Positions 1-5,602 are shown, numbered from the stretch's first letter. The stretch: 6,817 nt of DNA from Candidatus Rokuibacteriota bacterium (GCA_030597995.1 JAUVQV010000043.1:1-6817), one strand, 5' to 3'. Program-made: numbers and translations. Notes: a model not told the origin generated them from the letters alone.

Positions 1-566
1 GCCACGCCGGTGACCAGCTCTTTTTTCTCGTAGAGCCTCTCGATTACCTTGAAGCTTTCCTTGAGTATCGAACGCAGAGGAACGAAGCCCTGGCGGATCT
101 TCCTTTCCGAGATCTCAAAGATTTTCCTCTCCGCCTCGTCGAGGAGGACCTCCGCCTCACGCGAACCCTCATAGCTCATAGTAGCGATTTCGGTGGCGGT
201 GCTGATCAGCCCCCGGAGGACAGCCTTCTCCCGGACGATCCGGGAATGGTACTGGACCCTCGCGGCGGTCGGGACCAGATCGATCATGGAAGAGAGGTAG
301 GCCGCACCCCCGGCTTCATCCAGTTCATTTTTCTGCTCCAGACGTTCCCGGACCGTGATCAGGTCGATGGTGTCGTCCTTTTCAAAGAGGTCGAGCATCA
401 CCCCGAAGATGCGCCGGTGCCCGCCGCGGTAGAAGTCCTGTGGTTGAAGGATCTCTATCACCCGGGGGAGGACGGAGTTGTCGAGCAGTATCGCTCCCAG
501 TACAGCTTGTTCCGCCTCCAGATTTTGGGGCGGCAGTTTCTCCAGGACGAGGTCTACCTCGGCCAT
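1..566 (-). CDS. dnaB: Replicative DNA helicase DnaB, N-terminal part (runs off left edge)
   Basis: DnaB is the hexameric ATP-driven helicase that unwinds DNA at the replication fork and recruits primase. The visible 188 residues begin MAEVDLVLEKLPPQNLEAEQ, and the segment LPPQNLEAEQAVLGAILLD (about residues 11-29) is the family's N-terminal signature. The helical N-terminal domain and the linker helix are present. The window ends at ELVTGVA (about residues 182-188), just before the RecA-like ATPase domain, so the Walker motifs lie outside. ATG at 566 is chosen because the signature follows at the usual distance. It lies only 10 nt after the rplI stop, with a weak AGAG inside the rplI 3' end as the only ribosome-binding site. 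The rplI-dnaB pairing is common in bacteria and suggests cotranscription. No frameshift is seen in the visible part. Confidence 0.95.
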   Translation of the reverse strand, partial: MAEVDLVLEKLPPQNLEAEQAVLGAILLDNSVLPRVIEILQPQDFYRGGHRRIFGVMLDLFEKDDTIDLITVRERLEQKNELDEAGGAAYLSSMIDLVPTAARVQYHSRIVREKAVLRGLISTATEIATMSYEGSREAEVLLDEAERKIFEISERKIRQGFVPLRSILKESFKVIERLYEKKELVTGV

Positions 567-576
567 GGCTGTCCGG

Positions 577-1020
577 CTACTCTTTTACTACCCAGAGTTT
601 GACCTTGGCCGTCACTTCGGCATGAAGCTTGATGGGGATGGTGTATATCCCCAGAGTCTTGATCGGCTCGTCAAGAATGATCTTTCTTTTGTCGATTTTG
701 CACCCCTCGCTCTCCAAAGCGGCGGCAATTTCCATCGCAGTCACAGTCCCGAAGAGGCGGTCGTTTTCACCGGCTGACTTGCTGACGGTCAGTGAAAGCT
801 GTTCCACCTTCCCGGCCAGGTCTTCCGCTTCCTGGCGCATCAGGCGCTGGGCCTTCTCGGTCTGTCTATTTTCGAGCTCCACCTTTTCCATATTGCGGGG
901 CGTCGCTTCCACAGCCAGATTGCGAGGAATCAGATAATTGCGGGCGTAGCCGACGGCCACGGAAACCACCTCGCCGACCTTGCCCAGCCGTTCCACATCC
1001 GATTTGAGAATAATCTTCAT
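577..1020 (-). CDS. rplI: 50S ribosomal protein L9 (bL9)
   Basis: bL9 binds 23S rRNA near the base of the L1 stalk and helps maintain reading frame. The protein has 147 residues, the usual family length. The N-terminal rRNA-binding domain carries the signature GKVGEVVSVAVGYARNYLIP (about residues 13-32) followed by the conserved NLAVEAT. A charged connecting helix spans about residues 40-75, and the C-terminal domain contains LFGTVTAMEIAAAL. The start at 1020 is supported by a TAAGGAG Shine-Dalgarno (AAGGAG at 1031-1036), 10 nt upstream of ATG. dnaB follows after 10 nt. In many genomes rplI sits with rpsF and rpsR; here ricT lies upstream instead, and rplI has its own promoter at 1075-1102. 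Confidence 0.97.
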   Translation of the reverse strand: MKIILKSDVERLGKVGEVVSVAVGYARNYLIPRNLAVEATPRNMEKVELENRQTEKAQRLMRQEAEDLAGKVEQLSLTVSKSAGENDRLFGTVTAMEIAAALESEGCKIDKRKIILDEPIKTLGIYTIPIKLHAEVTAKVKLWVVKE

Positions 1021-1074
1021 CGAAGTCGTGCTCCTTAATACTGCCGTTCTGCTCCTGACCGCGGGGACGCTCCT

Positions 1075-1102
1075 ATTATGAATTGACCTTCTTTTTTGTC
1101 AA
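1075..1102 (-). promoter_or_regulatory. Sigma-70-type promoter of rplI-dnaB
   Basis: On the minus strand a perfect TTGACA -35 box (1102-1097) is separated by 16 nt from CATAAT (1080-1075), a 5/6 match to the -10 consensus. It lies about 55 nt upstream of the rplI start codon, leaving a short leader that contains the AAGGAG ribosome-binding site. This is inferred from sequence only; no transcription data are available. Confidence 0.65.
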
Positions 1103-1125
1103 GACGTTCCGGGCTCTCTGAACAA

Positions 1126-1171
1126 AAGTGTGGTGCATTCAAGGATGCCAACACTCTTTGACACCACACTT
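1126..1171 (-). terminator. Inverted repeat after ricT, possible terminator
   Basis: Perfect 10-bp arms AAGTGTGGTG (1126-1135) and CACCACACTT (1162-1171) enclose a 26-nt loop. On the minus strand the structure begins 31 nt after the ricT stop and is followed by TTTTGTT (counting the last Ts of the arm), which fits a weak intrinsic terminator lying before the rplI promoter. The loop is long and the stem only half GC, so termination is uncertain. The ends (AGTG...CACT) resemble those of the hairpin elements at 2326-2378 and 2485-2538, so it may be a relative of them instead. Confidence 0.4.
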
Positions 1172-1202
1172 CTCCGCCTAGAACCGACGTGCCGGAGAGT
1201 GA

Positions 1203-2030
1203 CTATTGTTTTTTTGAGCTTCTGGAGCGCTGCTGGCCACGGTGCCAGTCCTTCTTGCGTAATTTTACGGTCTCACCACTCTCCATTTCGACCGAAAAAG
1301 TATCATCGAAGATATTGTACTTTTTTACTCTGCCGGTCCCCTCTCGCAGCCGGATCCGCTCCCCGACCTTGGGCAAACCGGCCTTGAACTCCTCGTATAT
1401 CTTGTTCTCATACACCAAGCAGCACATCAGCCTCCCGCAGACGCCGGAGACCTTACCCGGGGAGAGGGGCAAGTCCTGGTCCTTGGCCATGCGTATCGAA
1501 ATCGGTTCGAATTCGTTGAGGAAACTGGTGCAGCAGAGTCCCCGGCCGCATATTCCGAATCCTCCTATCATCTTCGCCTCGTCGCGCACACCGATCTGGC
1601 GCATCTCGATGCGCACGCGGCACTCGCGCGCCAGCTCCTTGACCAGCTGGCGGAAATCAACCCTTCCCTCAGCGGTAAAGTAGAAGATGGTCTTCTGCCC
1701 TTCGAATAGGTATTCGACATCCACCAGTTTCATGGGCAAATTCAGCTGCTGGATCTTGTGCTGGCAGAACTCGACGGCCTTCTTCTGGAGCTCCCGGTGG
1801 TGGGCGCAGCGTTCCTCGTCCTGGATGGTTGCTTTGCGAAGTACTTTCTTGAACGCACCCTTGATGTACTGCTCGTCAAGGCGCTGAGTGTTGGAGACCA
1901 CGGTGCCGAGGCTGAGGCCGTCGCTCGTCTGAACGATGACCCGGTCCCTTATTTTCAGATACAGTCGGTTGCAGTCAAAGTCGTGGACGTTTCCCCTCTC
2001 GCGAATGCGTATCTTTACGATCTCAATCAT
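1203..2030 (-). CDS. ricT: RicT/YaaT, PSP1-domain Fe-S regulatory protein
   Basis: The 275 residues match the PSP1 (COG1774) family, whose best-studied member, Bacillus subtilis RicT (YaaT), forms the Ric/Y complex with RicA and RicF, binds Fe-S clusters and influences RNase Y-dependent RNA maturation. The hallmark is visible: GICGRGLCC (about residues 159-167) and GVCGRLMCC (about 197-204), giving paired cysteines at about 161/166/167 and 198/203/204, with the family block FEPISIRMAKDQ between them. The C-terminus is basic. ATG at 2030 (MIEIVKIRI) is chosen because homology begins there; the reading frame is open to 2105 but that extension is not family-like. GGAGGG at 2045-2050 is 14 nt upstream, longer than usual. 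In many genomes ricT directly follows holB; here 563 nt of palindrome-rich DNA separates them. The role in this organism is inferred. Confidence 0.93.
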   Translation of the reverse strand: MIEIVKIRIRERGNVHDFDCNRLYLKIRDRVIVQTSDGLSLGTVVSNTQRLDEQYIKGAFKKVLRKATIQDEERCAHHRELQKKAVEFCQHKIQQLNLPMKLVDVEYLFEGQKTIFYFTAEGRVDFRQLVKELARECRVRIEMRQIGVRDEAKMIGGFGICGRGLCCTSFLNEFEPISIRMAKDQDLPLSPGKVSGVCGRLMCCLVYENKIYEEFKAGLPKVGERIRLREGTGRVKKYNIFDDTFSVEMESGETVKLRKKDWHRGQQRSRSSKKQ

Positions 2031-2066
2031 GATCCAGCGTTGTTCCCTCCAACATTCATTCGCCCT

Positions 2067-2095
2067 ATTGTAACAGACAACACCGGGACTGAAAC
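2067..2095 (-). promoter_or_regulatory. Candidate promoter of ricT
   Basis: On the minus strand a TACAAT -10 box (2072-2067) lies 17 nt from GTTTCA (2095-2090), a poor -35 match. It sits about 37 nt upstream of the chosen ricT ATG, between the large palindrome and the gene, which is where a promoter is needed if holB transcripts do not read through. The -10 is good and the -35 weak, hence moderate confidence. Confidence 0.4.
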
Positions 2096-2118
2096 CACGG
2101 ATCACCCTGGCCCGGATT

Positions 2119-2242
2119 ATTCACGAGGATCTTTTTCGCCCGGGCTGCGTTGCGCCCTCGTTCGCTTGTGCGGCGTACCGCAGTACGCCTCCGCGCTCAC
2201 TCCGGCGACGCCTTGCCAGGACGTAAAATCTCTCTCGTGATT
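2119..2242. repeat. Large imperfect palindrome centred on GTAC motif
   Basis: The outer arms are TCACGAG (2121-2127) and CTCGTGA (2234-2240). The inner arms are GGCGTAC (2172-2178) and GTACGCC (2183-2189), with a CGCA loop. The sequence between them also folds back with scattered mismatches; for example, left GATCTTTTTCG pairs roughly with right ACGTAAAATC. A near-palindrome of about 120 nt with this central motif looks like the dispersed intergenic repeats found in several Desulfobacterota genomes; that resemblance is from memory and untested. It contains no plausible gene. It would form a long hairpin in RNA from either strand or a cruciform in DNA. Confidence 0.75.
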
Positions 2243-2325
2243 CACCCGGTTACGCCCGGCAAAACACAGCTTGTTTTTCATGCCATCAGAATTCTTCCTT
2301 TATTCTTCAATAGTAACCATGTCTT

Positions 2326-2378
2326 AGTGCTCCGTTTCATAAATACTATAACGTATCCTCATGCCAAAACGGAGCACT
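2326..2378 (-). repeat. Hairpin element copy 1 (AGTG...CACT ends)
   Basis: Perfect 12-bp inverted arms AGTGCTCCGTTT (2326-2337) and AAACGGAGCACT (2367-2378) are extended inward by CAT/ATG past a 3-nt bulge (2364-2366) and by ATAC/GTAT (2343-2346 with 2353-2356). On the minus strand the core reads ATACGT, six bases, ATTTATGA, exactly as in copy 2 on the plus strand. Strand is given as minus because that orientation aligns with copy 2. No protein is encoded. Confidence 0.8.
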
Positions 2379-2383
2379 TCCAT

Positions 2384-2438
2384 AGGGGCTTCGCCCCTCT
2401 GGCGCTTAAGGACACTCCTTTTCGTCGCGTCCTTGCGC
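2384..2438. repeat. Two adjacent hairpins between the element copies
   Basis: The first hairpin is AGGGGC (2384-2389), loop TTC, GCCCCT (2393-2398). The second pairs GCGC plus AAGGAC (2402-2405 and 2408-2413, with a two-base TT bulge) with GTCCTTGCGC (2429-2438). The second left arm also contains the small palindrome AAGGA-CAC-TCCTT (2408-2420), so two alternative folds are possible. No start codon with a ribosome-binding site was found here. Confidence 0.6.
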
Positions 2439-2449
2439 TGTCACCCCGC

Positions 2450-2471
2450 CGGGGGGCGGCCGCGCCCCCCG
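2450..2471. repeat. GC-rich palindrome, copy A
   Basis: Perfect 9-bp arms CGGGGGGCG (2450-2458) and CGCCCCCCG (2463-2471) surround a 4-nt loop. The same two arms recur exactly at 5580-5602 with a different 5-nt loop, pointing to a small dispersed repeat rather than chance. Neither strand shows a T-run after it, so it is not a typical terminator here. Confidence 0.75.
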
Positions 2472-2484
2472 ACCACCCCCGTGG

Positions 2485-2538
2485 AGTGTGCCATATAACG
2501 TTCCATAATACGTCACCGAATTTATGACATGGCACACT
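2485..2538 (+). repeat. Hairpin element copy 2 (AGTG...CACT ends)
   Basis: Perfect 10-bp arms AGTGTGCCAT (2485-2494) and ATGGCACACT (2529-2538) are extended by ATAA/TTAT (2495-2498 with 2522-2525) past a 3-nt GAC bulge. The core ATACGT (2508-2513), six bases, ATTTATGA (2520-2527) equals that of copy 1 read on the opposite strand. It lies 55 nt after the holB stop, but no T-run follows on the minus strand, so it is probably not a simple terminator. Confidence 0.8.
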
Positions 2539-2593
2539 TAGAGTTGCATCATGAATTTTACGGGCTAGGCGGCAAGGTGAGTGCGATTTCGTA

Positions 2594-3574
2594 TCAGGCT
2601 TCCTCGCCGGTCCGGGAGGGAGACGGCGTCCATTCCAGAAAGAGAGATCCCAGGGCCAGCTTCACGTTGCTGTTTCCGTCGACCAGACGCTGGGTCTCGA
2701 TGAGCCGGCCCATCAGCCCGTCCAGGGCCCCCAAATCGAGTTCCCGCAGGCCGGGGGGAATGTCTTCCTCGGACAAACCGCTGAGTCCGAGCCGCCGCCG
2801 GACCATTCTCCGTACCCAGCTCAGAAGAATCTGCAGGTCGAGTTCGACCCCCTCCCTGGTCTCTGACCGACCCTCTACGAAGCCCAGGGCGGCACCCCGG
2901 TCTCCCGCCATGACACTCTCCAAGAGCCGCCCCAGTTCCGTGCGCCTTTTTTTCCAGGAATCACCATCCAGGGTTAATACCCGACCCGGGCTGCCCTCCG
3001 CCAGGGCTGCCCCCTCTCTGGCGGCCGGTCCCGCCCACCCCTTCCGGAGAAGCACCTGCTCCACCTCGCTCGCCTCGAGAAGTCCGAAACCGACCTTCCG
3101 GCAGCGGGAGATTACCGTCGCCGGCAGAGCTCCCAGGTTGGAGGAAATGAGGATGATCACCGCTCCCGGTGGCGGTTCTTCCAGGGTCATCAACATCGCG
3201 TTGGCAGCCTCAATCCTCATGGATTCCGCGTGATCGAGCAGGGCCGCCTTCCGTTTCCCCCAGGAGGGTGTCAGGAACAAGGATTTCTGGAGCCTGCGGA
3301 CCTGCCCGATGCTCAGAGACCTTTTTTCCGGAGCCACCAGCATCAGGTCGGGGTGCGTATCGGAGCCGGCGTGGCGGCAGGAGTCGCAGCGGCCGCAGGA
3401 ATCCTCCTGCCCGGCCTGACAGAGCAGGGCCCGGGCAAACTCCAGCGCCGTGGTCTGTTTCCCCACCCCCTCCGGGCCGAAAAAGAGGTAGGCGGACCCT
3501 ACGGTACCGTCTCGGAGAGCCCCCCGGAGGGCCTTCAACGCCTGGGAGTGACCTATGACCTGCGCCAGAGACAT
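2594..3574 (-). CDS. holB: DNA polymerase III delta' subunit
   Basis: Delta' is the rigid part of the clamp loader that, with delta and DnaX, opens the sliding clamp. The 326 residues show an AAA+ layout: GPEGVGKQ (about residues 33-40) as P-loop, a zinc module with cysteines at about 52, 60, 63 and 66, LLDHAE (about 112-117) at the Walker B position, the block NAMLMTLEEPPP (about 125-136), and the SRC motif at about 156-158. The C-terminal collar domain follows. The P-loop has Q where active ATPases have S/T, which fits the non-hydrolysing role of delta'. The start ATG at 3574 has AGAGG 4 nt upstream and AGGAG slightly further. tmk lies 100 nt upstream on the same strand, the usual order. 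In some genomes this protein is annotated as a DnaX-like ATPase; the adjacent tmk supports holB. Confidence 0.93.
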   Translation of the reverse strand: MSLAQVIGHSQALKALRGALRDGTVGSAYLFFGPEGVGKQTTALEFARALLCQAGQEDSCGRCDSCRHAGSDTHPDLMLVAPEKRSLSIGQVRRLQKSLFLTPSWGKRKAALLDHAESMRIEAANAMLMTLEEPPPGAVIILISSNLGALPATVISRCRKVGFGLLEASEVEQVLLRKGWAGPAAREGAALAEGSPGRVLTLDGDSWKKRRTELGRLLESVMAGDRGAALGFVEGRSETREGVELDLQILLSWVRRMVRRRLGLSGLSEEDIPPGLRELDLGALDGLMGRLIETQRLVDGNSNVKLALGSLFLEWTPSPSRTGEEA

Positions 3575-3674
3575 GTGTCCTCTCGCTCCTGTCCCCGCCG
3601 GCCCTGCCTGCGCCCCTTACAATTTTGCGAGCTGGTCTCAAGGTCGTGATTATTGACCACATGTGGCTCGGGGT

Positions 3675-4331
3675 TCATCGCGACCGGACTGAAATAATAT
3701 CCTGCACCAGCTCCAGTATTTTCCGATGCAGCTCGGAAGCGGGGAGGTCCGCGGGTAAGATCTTGATCCGTCCCGGCTCCGCCGCCGCCAATTCCAGGTA
3801 TCCATGACGAACCCGGCGGTGGAACTCCATCTCTTCCCGCTCGAATCGATCTTCTATCCCATCCGTGCCTTCCCGTGCGTGGCGGCCTCTGGAACGGCGC
3901 AACCCCTCACCGACGTCATCCAGGTCCAGGAGGATCGTCAGGTCCGGCTTCTGCCCGGCAGACGGGAGGTGCACTCGGCGGACAAAATCGAGGTCCAGTC
4001 CCCGTCCATACCCCTGGTAGGCCAGGGTGGCATCGGCAAACCGGTCGCAGAGAACCACCCCGTCCCCCTCCAAGGCCGGTGCAATAACCTCCGCGAGATG
4101 TTGAGAGCGGTCAGCGAGATAGAGGAAGAGTTCGGCTGCGGGGGATATGTCCCGATATTCCAGACCGAGGAGGATCTGCCGCAGCCCTTTCCCCAGCCTG
4201 GTGCCCCCCGGCTCGCGCGTGGCGACCACCCGCCTCCCCGCCCGGATCAGAGCCTCCTTGAGGAGCCGGATCTGGGTGCTCTTCCCGGTCCCTTCGGTCC
4301 CCTCAAAGGTGACAAAGAGTCCCCCACTCAC
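3675..4331 (-). CDS. tmk: Thymidylate kinase
   Basis: Tmk phosphorylates dTMP to dTDP with ATP, an essential step in dTTP supply. From the GTG at 4331 the protein has 218 residues, normal for the family. The P-loop is FEGTEGTGKST (about residues 9-19), REPGGT (about 39-44) contacts substrate, and DRFADATLAYQG (about 96-107) is the DRx signature region. The arginine-rich LID with RSRGRHAREGTDGIEDRFE spans about 146-164. GTG 4331 is preferred over an upstream in-frame GTG at 4355 because it overlaps the preceding stop as GTGA (4-nt overlap), the family homology begins soon after it, and AAGAG lies 7 nt upstream. The overlap indicates translational coupling with the MogA-like gene. A 100-nt gap before holB holds no convincing gene. 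Confidence 0.95.
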   Translation of the reverse strand: MSGGLFVTFEGTEGTGKSTQIRLLKEALIRAGRRVVATREPGGTRLGKGLRQILLGLEYRDISPAAELFLYLADRSQHLAEVIAPALEGDGVVLCDRFADATLAYQGYGRGLDLDFVRRVHLPSAGQKPDLTILLDLDDVGEGLRRSRGRHAREGTDGIEDRFEREEMEFHRRVRHGYLELAAAEPGRIKILPADLPASELHRKILELVQDIISVRSR

Positions 4332-4852
4332 GGGTTCGCTCTTTTCTCGCCGCACTCGGACTCGCTCCCCGCTATCTTCTCCAGGGCGTGAGCCAGGACC
4401 GGGGCGGAAAACCGCACGATCTCACGGACACGGGTCATCCTTCCGGGGAGATTGATGATCAGGGTAGTTTTTCGGATGCCGGCCGCCCCCCGAAAGAGCA
4501 AATCCTCCGGGCGGCGAGGGTCGGCCAGGTACATTCTCTCCTCGAAACCGGGCAGGGAACGATGGAGGAGTTTCCGCGTTACATCGGGGGTGAAATCCTC
4601 CGCGCGATGTCCGCTCCTGCCGACGGTGCATATCACCTCGAGTCCCTCCCGATCCACCAGCCGCCGGAGCAACCCGGCCAGCTCCACGGGATCTGCGCCG
4701 ATCCGGAACATCAGAATTTCAAGCGGCACCCGCCGCGCCCAGGTCGTGACCATGCAGCGTTCCACCTTCTCGCCGATCTCCCACCCCTCCGGGGGGAGGG
4801 TTATCAGGCCCACCCGGATCCTGGCGGCGACGGGCGCTCTTTTTTCTTTCAC
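4328..4852 (-). CDS. MogA/MoaB-fold (MoCF domain) protein, divergent
   Basis: The 174-residue product resembles the molybdopterin-binding MogA/MoaB family, whose members adenylylate molybdopterin during molybdenum-cofactor synthesis. Visible matches are GLITLPP (about residues 15-21) at the position of the first beta strand, TVGRSGHRAEDFTPDVT (about 76-92) where the family has TGGTG...RD(V/I)TP, and AGIRKTTLIINLPG (about 124-137) matching the conserved AGIR...NLPG segment. The usual TVSDR and D-x-SG substrate motifs near the N-terminus are absent (LPPEGWEIGEKV instead), and TGGTG is altered to TVGRSG, so activity in cofactor synthesis is doubtful. GTG at 4852 is chosen because GAGGG lies 7 nt upstream; an in-frame ATG at 4882 has GAGGT almost abutting it. 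It overlaps tmk by 4 nt and heads the mogA-like-tmk-holB cluster. Fold assignment is fairly sure, function unknown. Confidence 0.75.
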   Translation of the reverse strand: MKEKRAPVAARIRVGLITLPPEGWEIGEKVERCMVTTWARRVPLEILMFRIGADPVELAGLLRRLVDREGLEVICTVGRSGHRAEDFTPDVTRKLLHRSLPGFEERMYLADPRRPEDLLFRGAAGIRKTTLIINLPGRMTRVREIVRFSAPVLAHALEKIAGSESECGEKRANP

Positions 4853-5201
4853 CAGGCTACCCTCATGCCGACAACATATCATACCTCATTTCCGGATGCA
4901 CCCTCTCCCACGCTCCTCCTACCTTCGCGGACTCCACAGTGGAGCCGTCCGATACACCTCGCTTCGCAATGTGTCCCCTCTCGGAACAGGAATTTCCGGC
5001 TTTCATCGATCGCAACTTCCTAACATGGTGTTATTGCAATCTTTCATTCTGATGGCACGCAATCTGCACCTGACAGTGATCGACCCGTCGAGGGTGAGTC
5101 GGGGTAAGAACAGAGGGAAAGGAGGTGGTAAACATACGACGGATGGTATCGGCTTTTCTGACAAACCTTAACTCTGCAGCCTGAAGAAAGGAGATTTGAT
5201 C
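4853..5201. other. Divergent intergenic region between mogA-like gene and comEA-like gene
   Basis: No convincing gene or RNA was found in these 349 nt. They must hold promoters for both flanking genes, but no strong -35/-10 pair was recognised on either strand. Visible structure includes CTCCA-CAG-TGGAG near 4932-4944 and a near-perfect Shine-Dalgarno without a normal start codon at 5118-5128. I searched by eye for the conserved cores of common riboswitches (cyclic-di-GMP type I in particular) and found none. Confidence 0.5.
5118..5184 (+). other. Strong Shine-Dalgarno and possible 13-19-codon leader ORF
   Basis: AAAGGAGGTGG (5118-5128) is close to a full match to the anti-Shine-Dalgarno of 16S rRNA. 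At ideal spacing (8 nt) the codon is ATA (5134-5136), not a normal start. In the same frame GTG at 5125 lies inside the Shine-Dalgarno and ATG at 5143 is 17 nt downstream of AGGAGG. The frame ends at TGA 5182-5184, just before the comEA-like ribosome-binding site. From ATG 5143 it would read MVSAFLTNLNSAA. It could be a leader peptide, a degenerate gene start or chance; translation is not established. Confidence 0.25.
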
Positions 5202-5561
5202 ATGAAACAACTGCATGTTTTGATCACGACGGTCATGCTCGCGGCCGCCCTGATCTCACCTTTTGCCCATGCGGAAACGGGAACTGTCGCACCCCCAGTC
5301 ACCGGAATCCCTGAAAGCGAACGCGTCAAATTCGACCTCAACGCGGTAACCGAGGAGGAGCTGATTTCCCTCCGCGGCATCGGGCCGGTGCTGGCCCACC
5401 GCATTATCGAGTTGCGGGCCCAAAAAAACGGTTTCGACAACATGGACGAACTTCGGCAAGTCCAGGGAATCGGTGCTCACAACCTCTCCCGTTTCCGGGA
5501 GCATCTCTATCTCGCCCCTCCTTCGCCCAAAGAGGCGTCAATAAATCCCTCCTCACAGTAA
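5202..5561 (+). CDS. Secreted ComEA-like helix-hairpin-helix DNA-binding protein
   Basis: The 119-residue protein starts with a signal peptide (MKQ, hydrophobic core about residues 6-20, cleavage probably after AHA at 22-24). A proline-rich stretch follows, then the ComEA-type domain: FDLNAVTEEELISLRGIGP (about 44-62), then LAHRIIELR, then MDELRQVQGIGAHNLSRF (about 81-98). The two LxGIG turns are the helix-hairpin-helix elements that grip the DNA backbone without sequence specificity. In competent bacteria ComEA holds incoming DNA in the periplasm or at the cell surface. Here comEC is not adjacent, so a role in DNA uptake is inference. ATG 5202 is used because AAAGGAG (5187-5193) lies 8 nt upstream; an in-frame TTG at 5196 is less likely. 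A GC-rich hairpin follows the stop. Confidence 0.88.
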   Translation: MKQLHVLITTVMLAAALISPFAHAETGTVAPPVTGIPESERVKFDLNAVTEEELISLRGIGPVLAHRIIELRAQKNGFDNMDELRQVQGIGAHNLSRFREHLYLAPPSPKEASINPSSQ

Positions 5562-5579
5562 ATCAAACCCCTTCCTACG

Positions 5580-5602
5580 CGGGGGGCGCGTGCCGCCCCC
5601 CG
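5580..5602 (+). terminator. GC-rich palindrome copy B, possible terminator of comEA-like gene
   Basis: Arms CGGGGGGCG (5580-5588) and CGCCCCCCG (5594-5602) are identical to those of the palindrome at 2450-2471, with loop CGTGC. It begins 18 nt after the comEA-like stop. The following stretch is pyrimidine-rich (TCCCTTCTTCC and on) but lacks a true T-run, so termination is plausible but not canonical. The exact sharing of arms with a site not placed as a terminator suggests a dispersed repeat that may have been co-opted. Confidence 0.5.

Noticed and set aside
2326..2538. attC-like integron recombination sites
   Set aside because: The hairpins are similar in size to attC sites but lack GTTRRRY/RYYYAAC ends, and there is no integrase or cassette gene.
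2529..3233. 234-codon plus-strand open frame opposite holB
   Set aside because: Its composition (Arg/Ser/Pro rich) is that of the complement of a GC-rich gene; holB on the other strand has clear domain motifs.
3575..3674. 100-nt gap between tmk and holB with the palindrome CCACATGTGG (3657-3666), considered as a small gene remnant or internal promoter
   Set aside because: No frame with a start and ribosome-binding site resembles a known protein, and no good -35/-10 pair is present; the palindrome is too short to interpret.
5040..5165. Possible riboswitch upstream of the comEA-like gene
   Set aside because: The conserved cores of the cyclic-di-GMP type I class and other common classes could not be found, and no terminator or sequestering stem is evident.
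4388..5171. Long plus-strand open frames (4388-5023 and 4452-5171) opposite tmk and the mogA-like gene
   Set aside because: They are antisense to clearly recognisable proteins, have low-complexity Arg/Pro/Ser composition and no ribosome-binding site.
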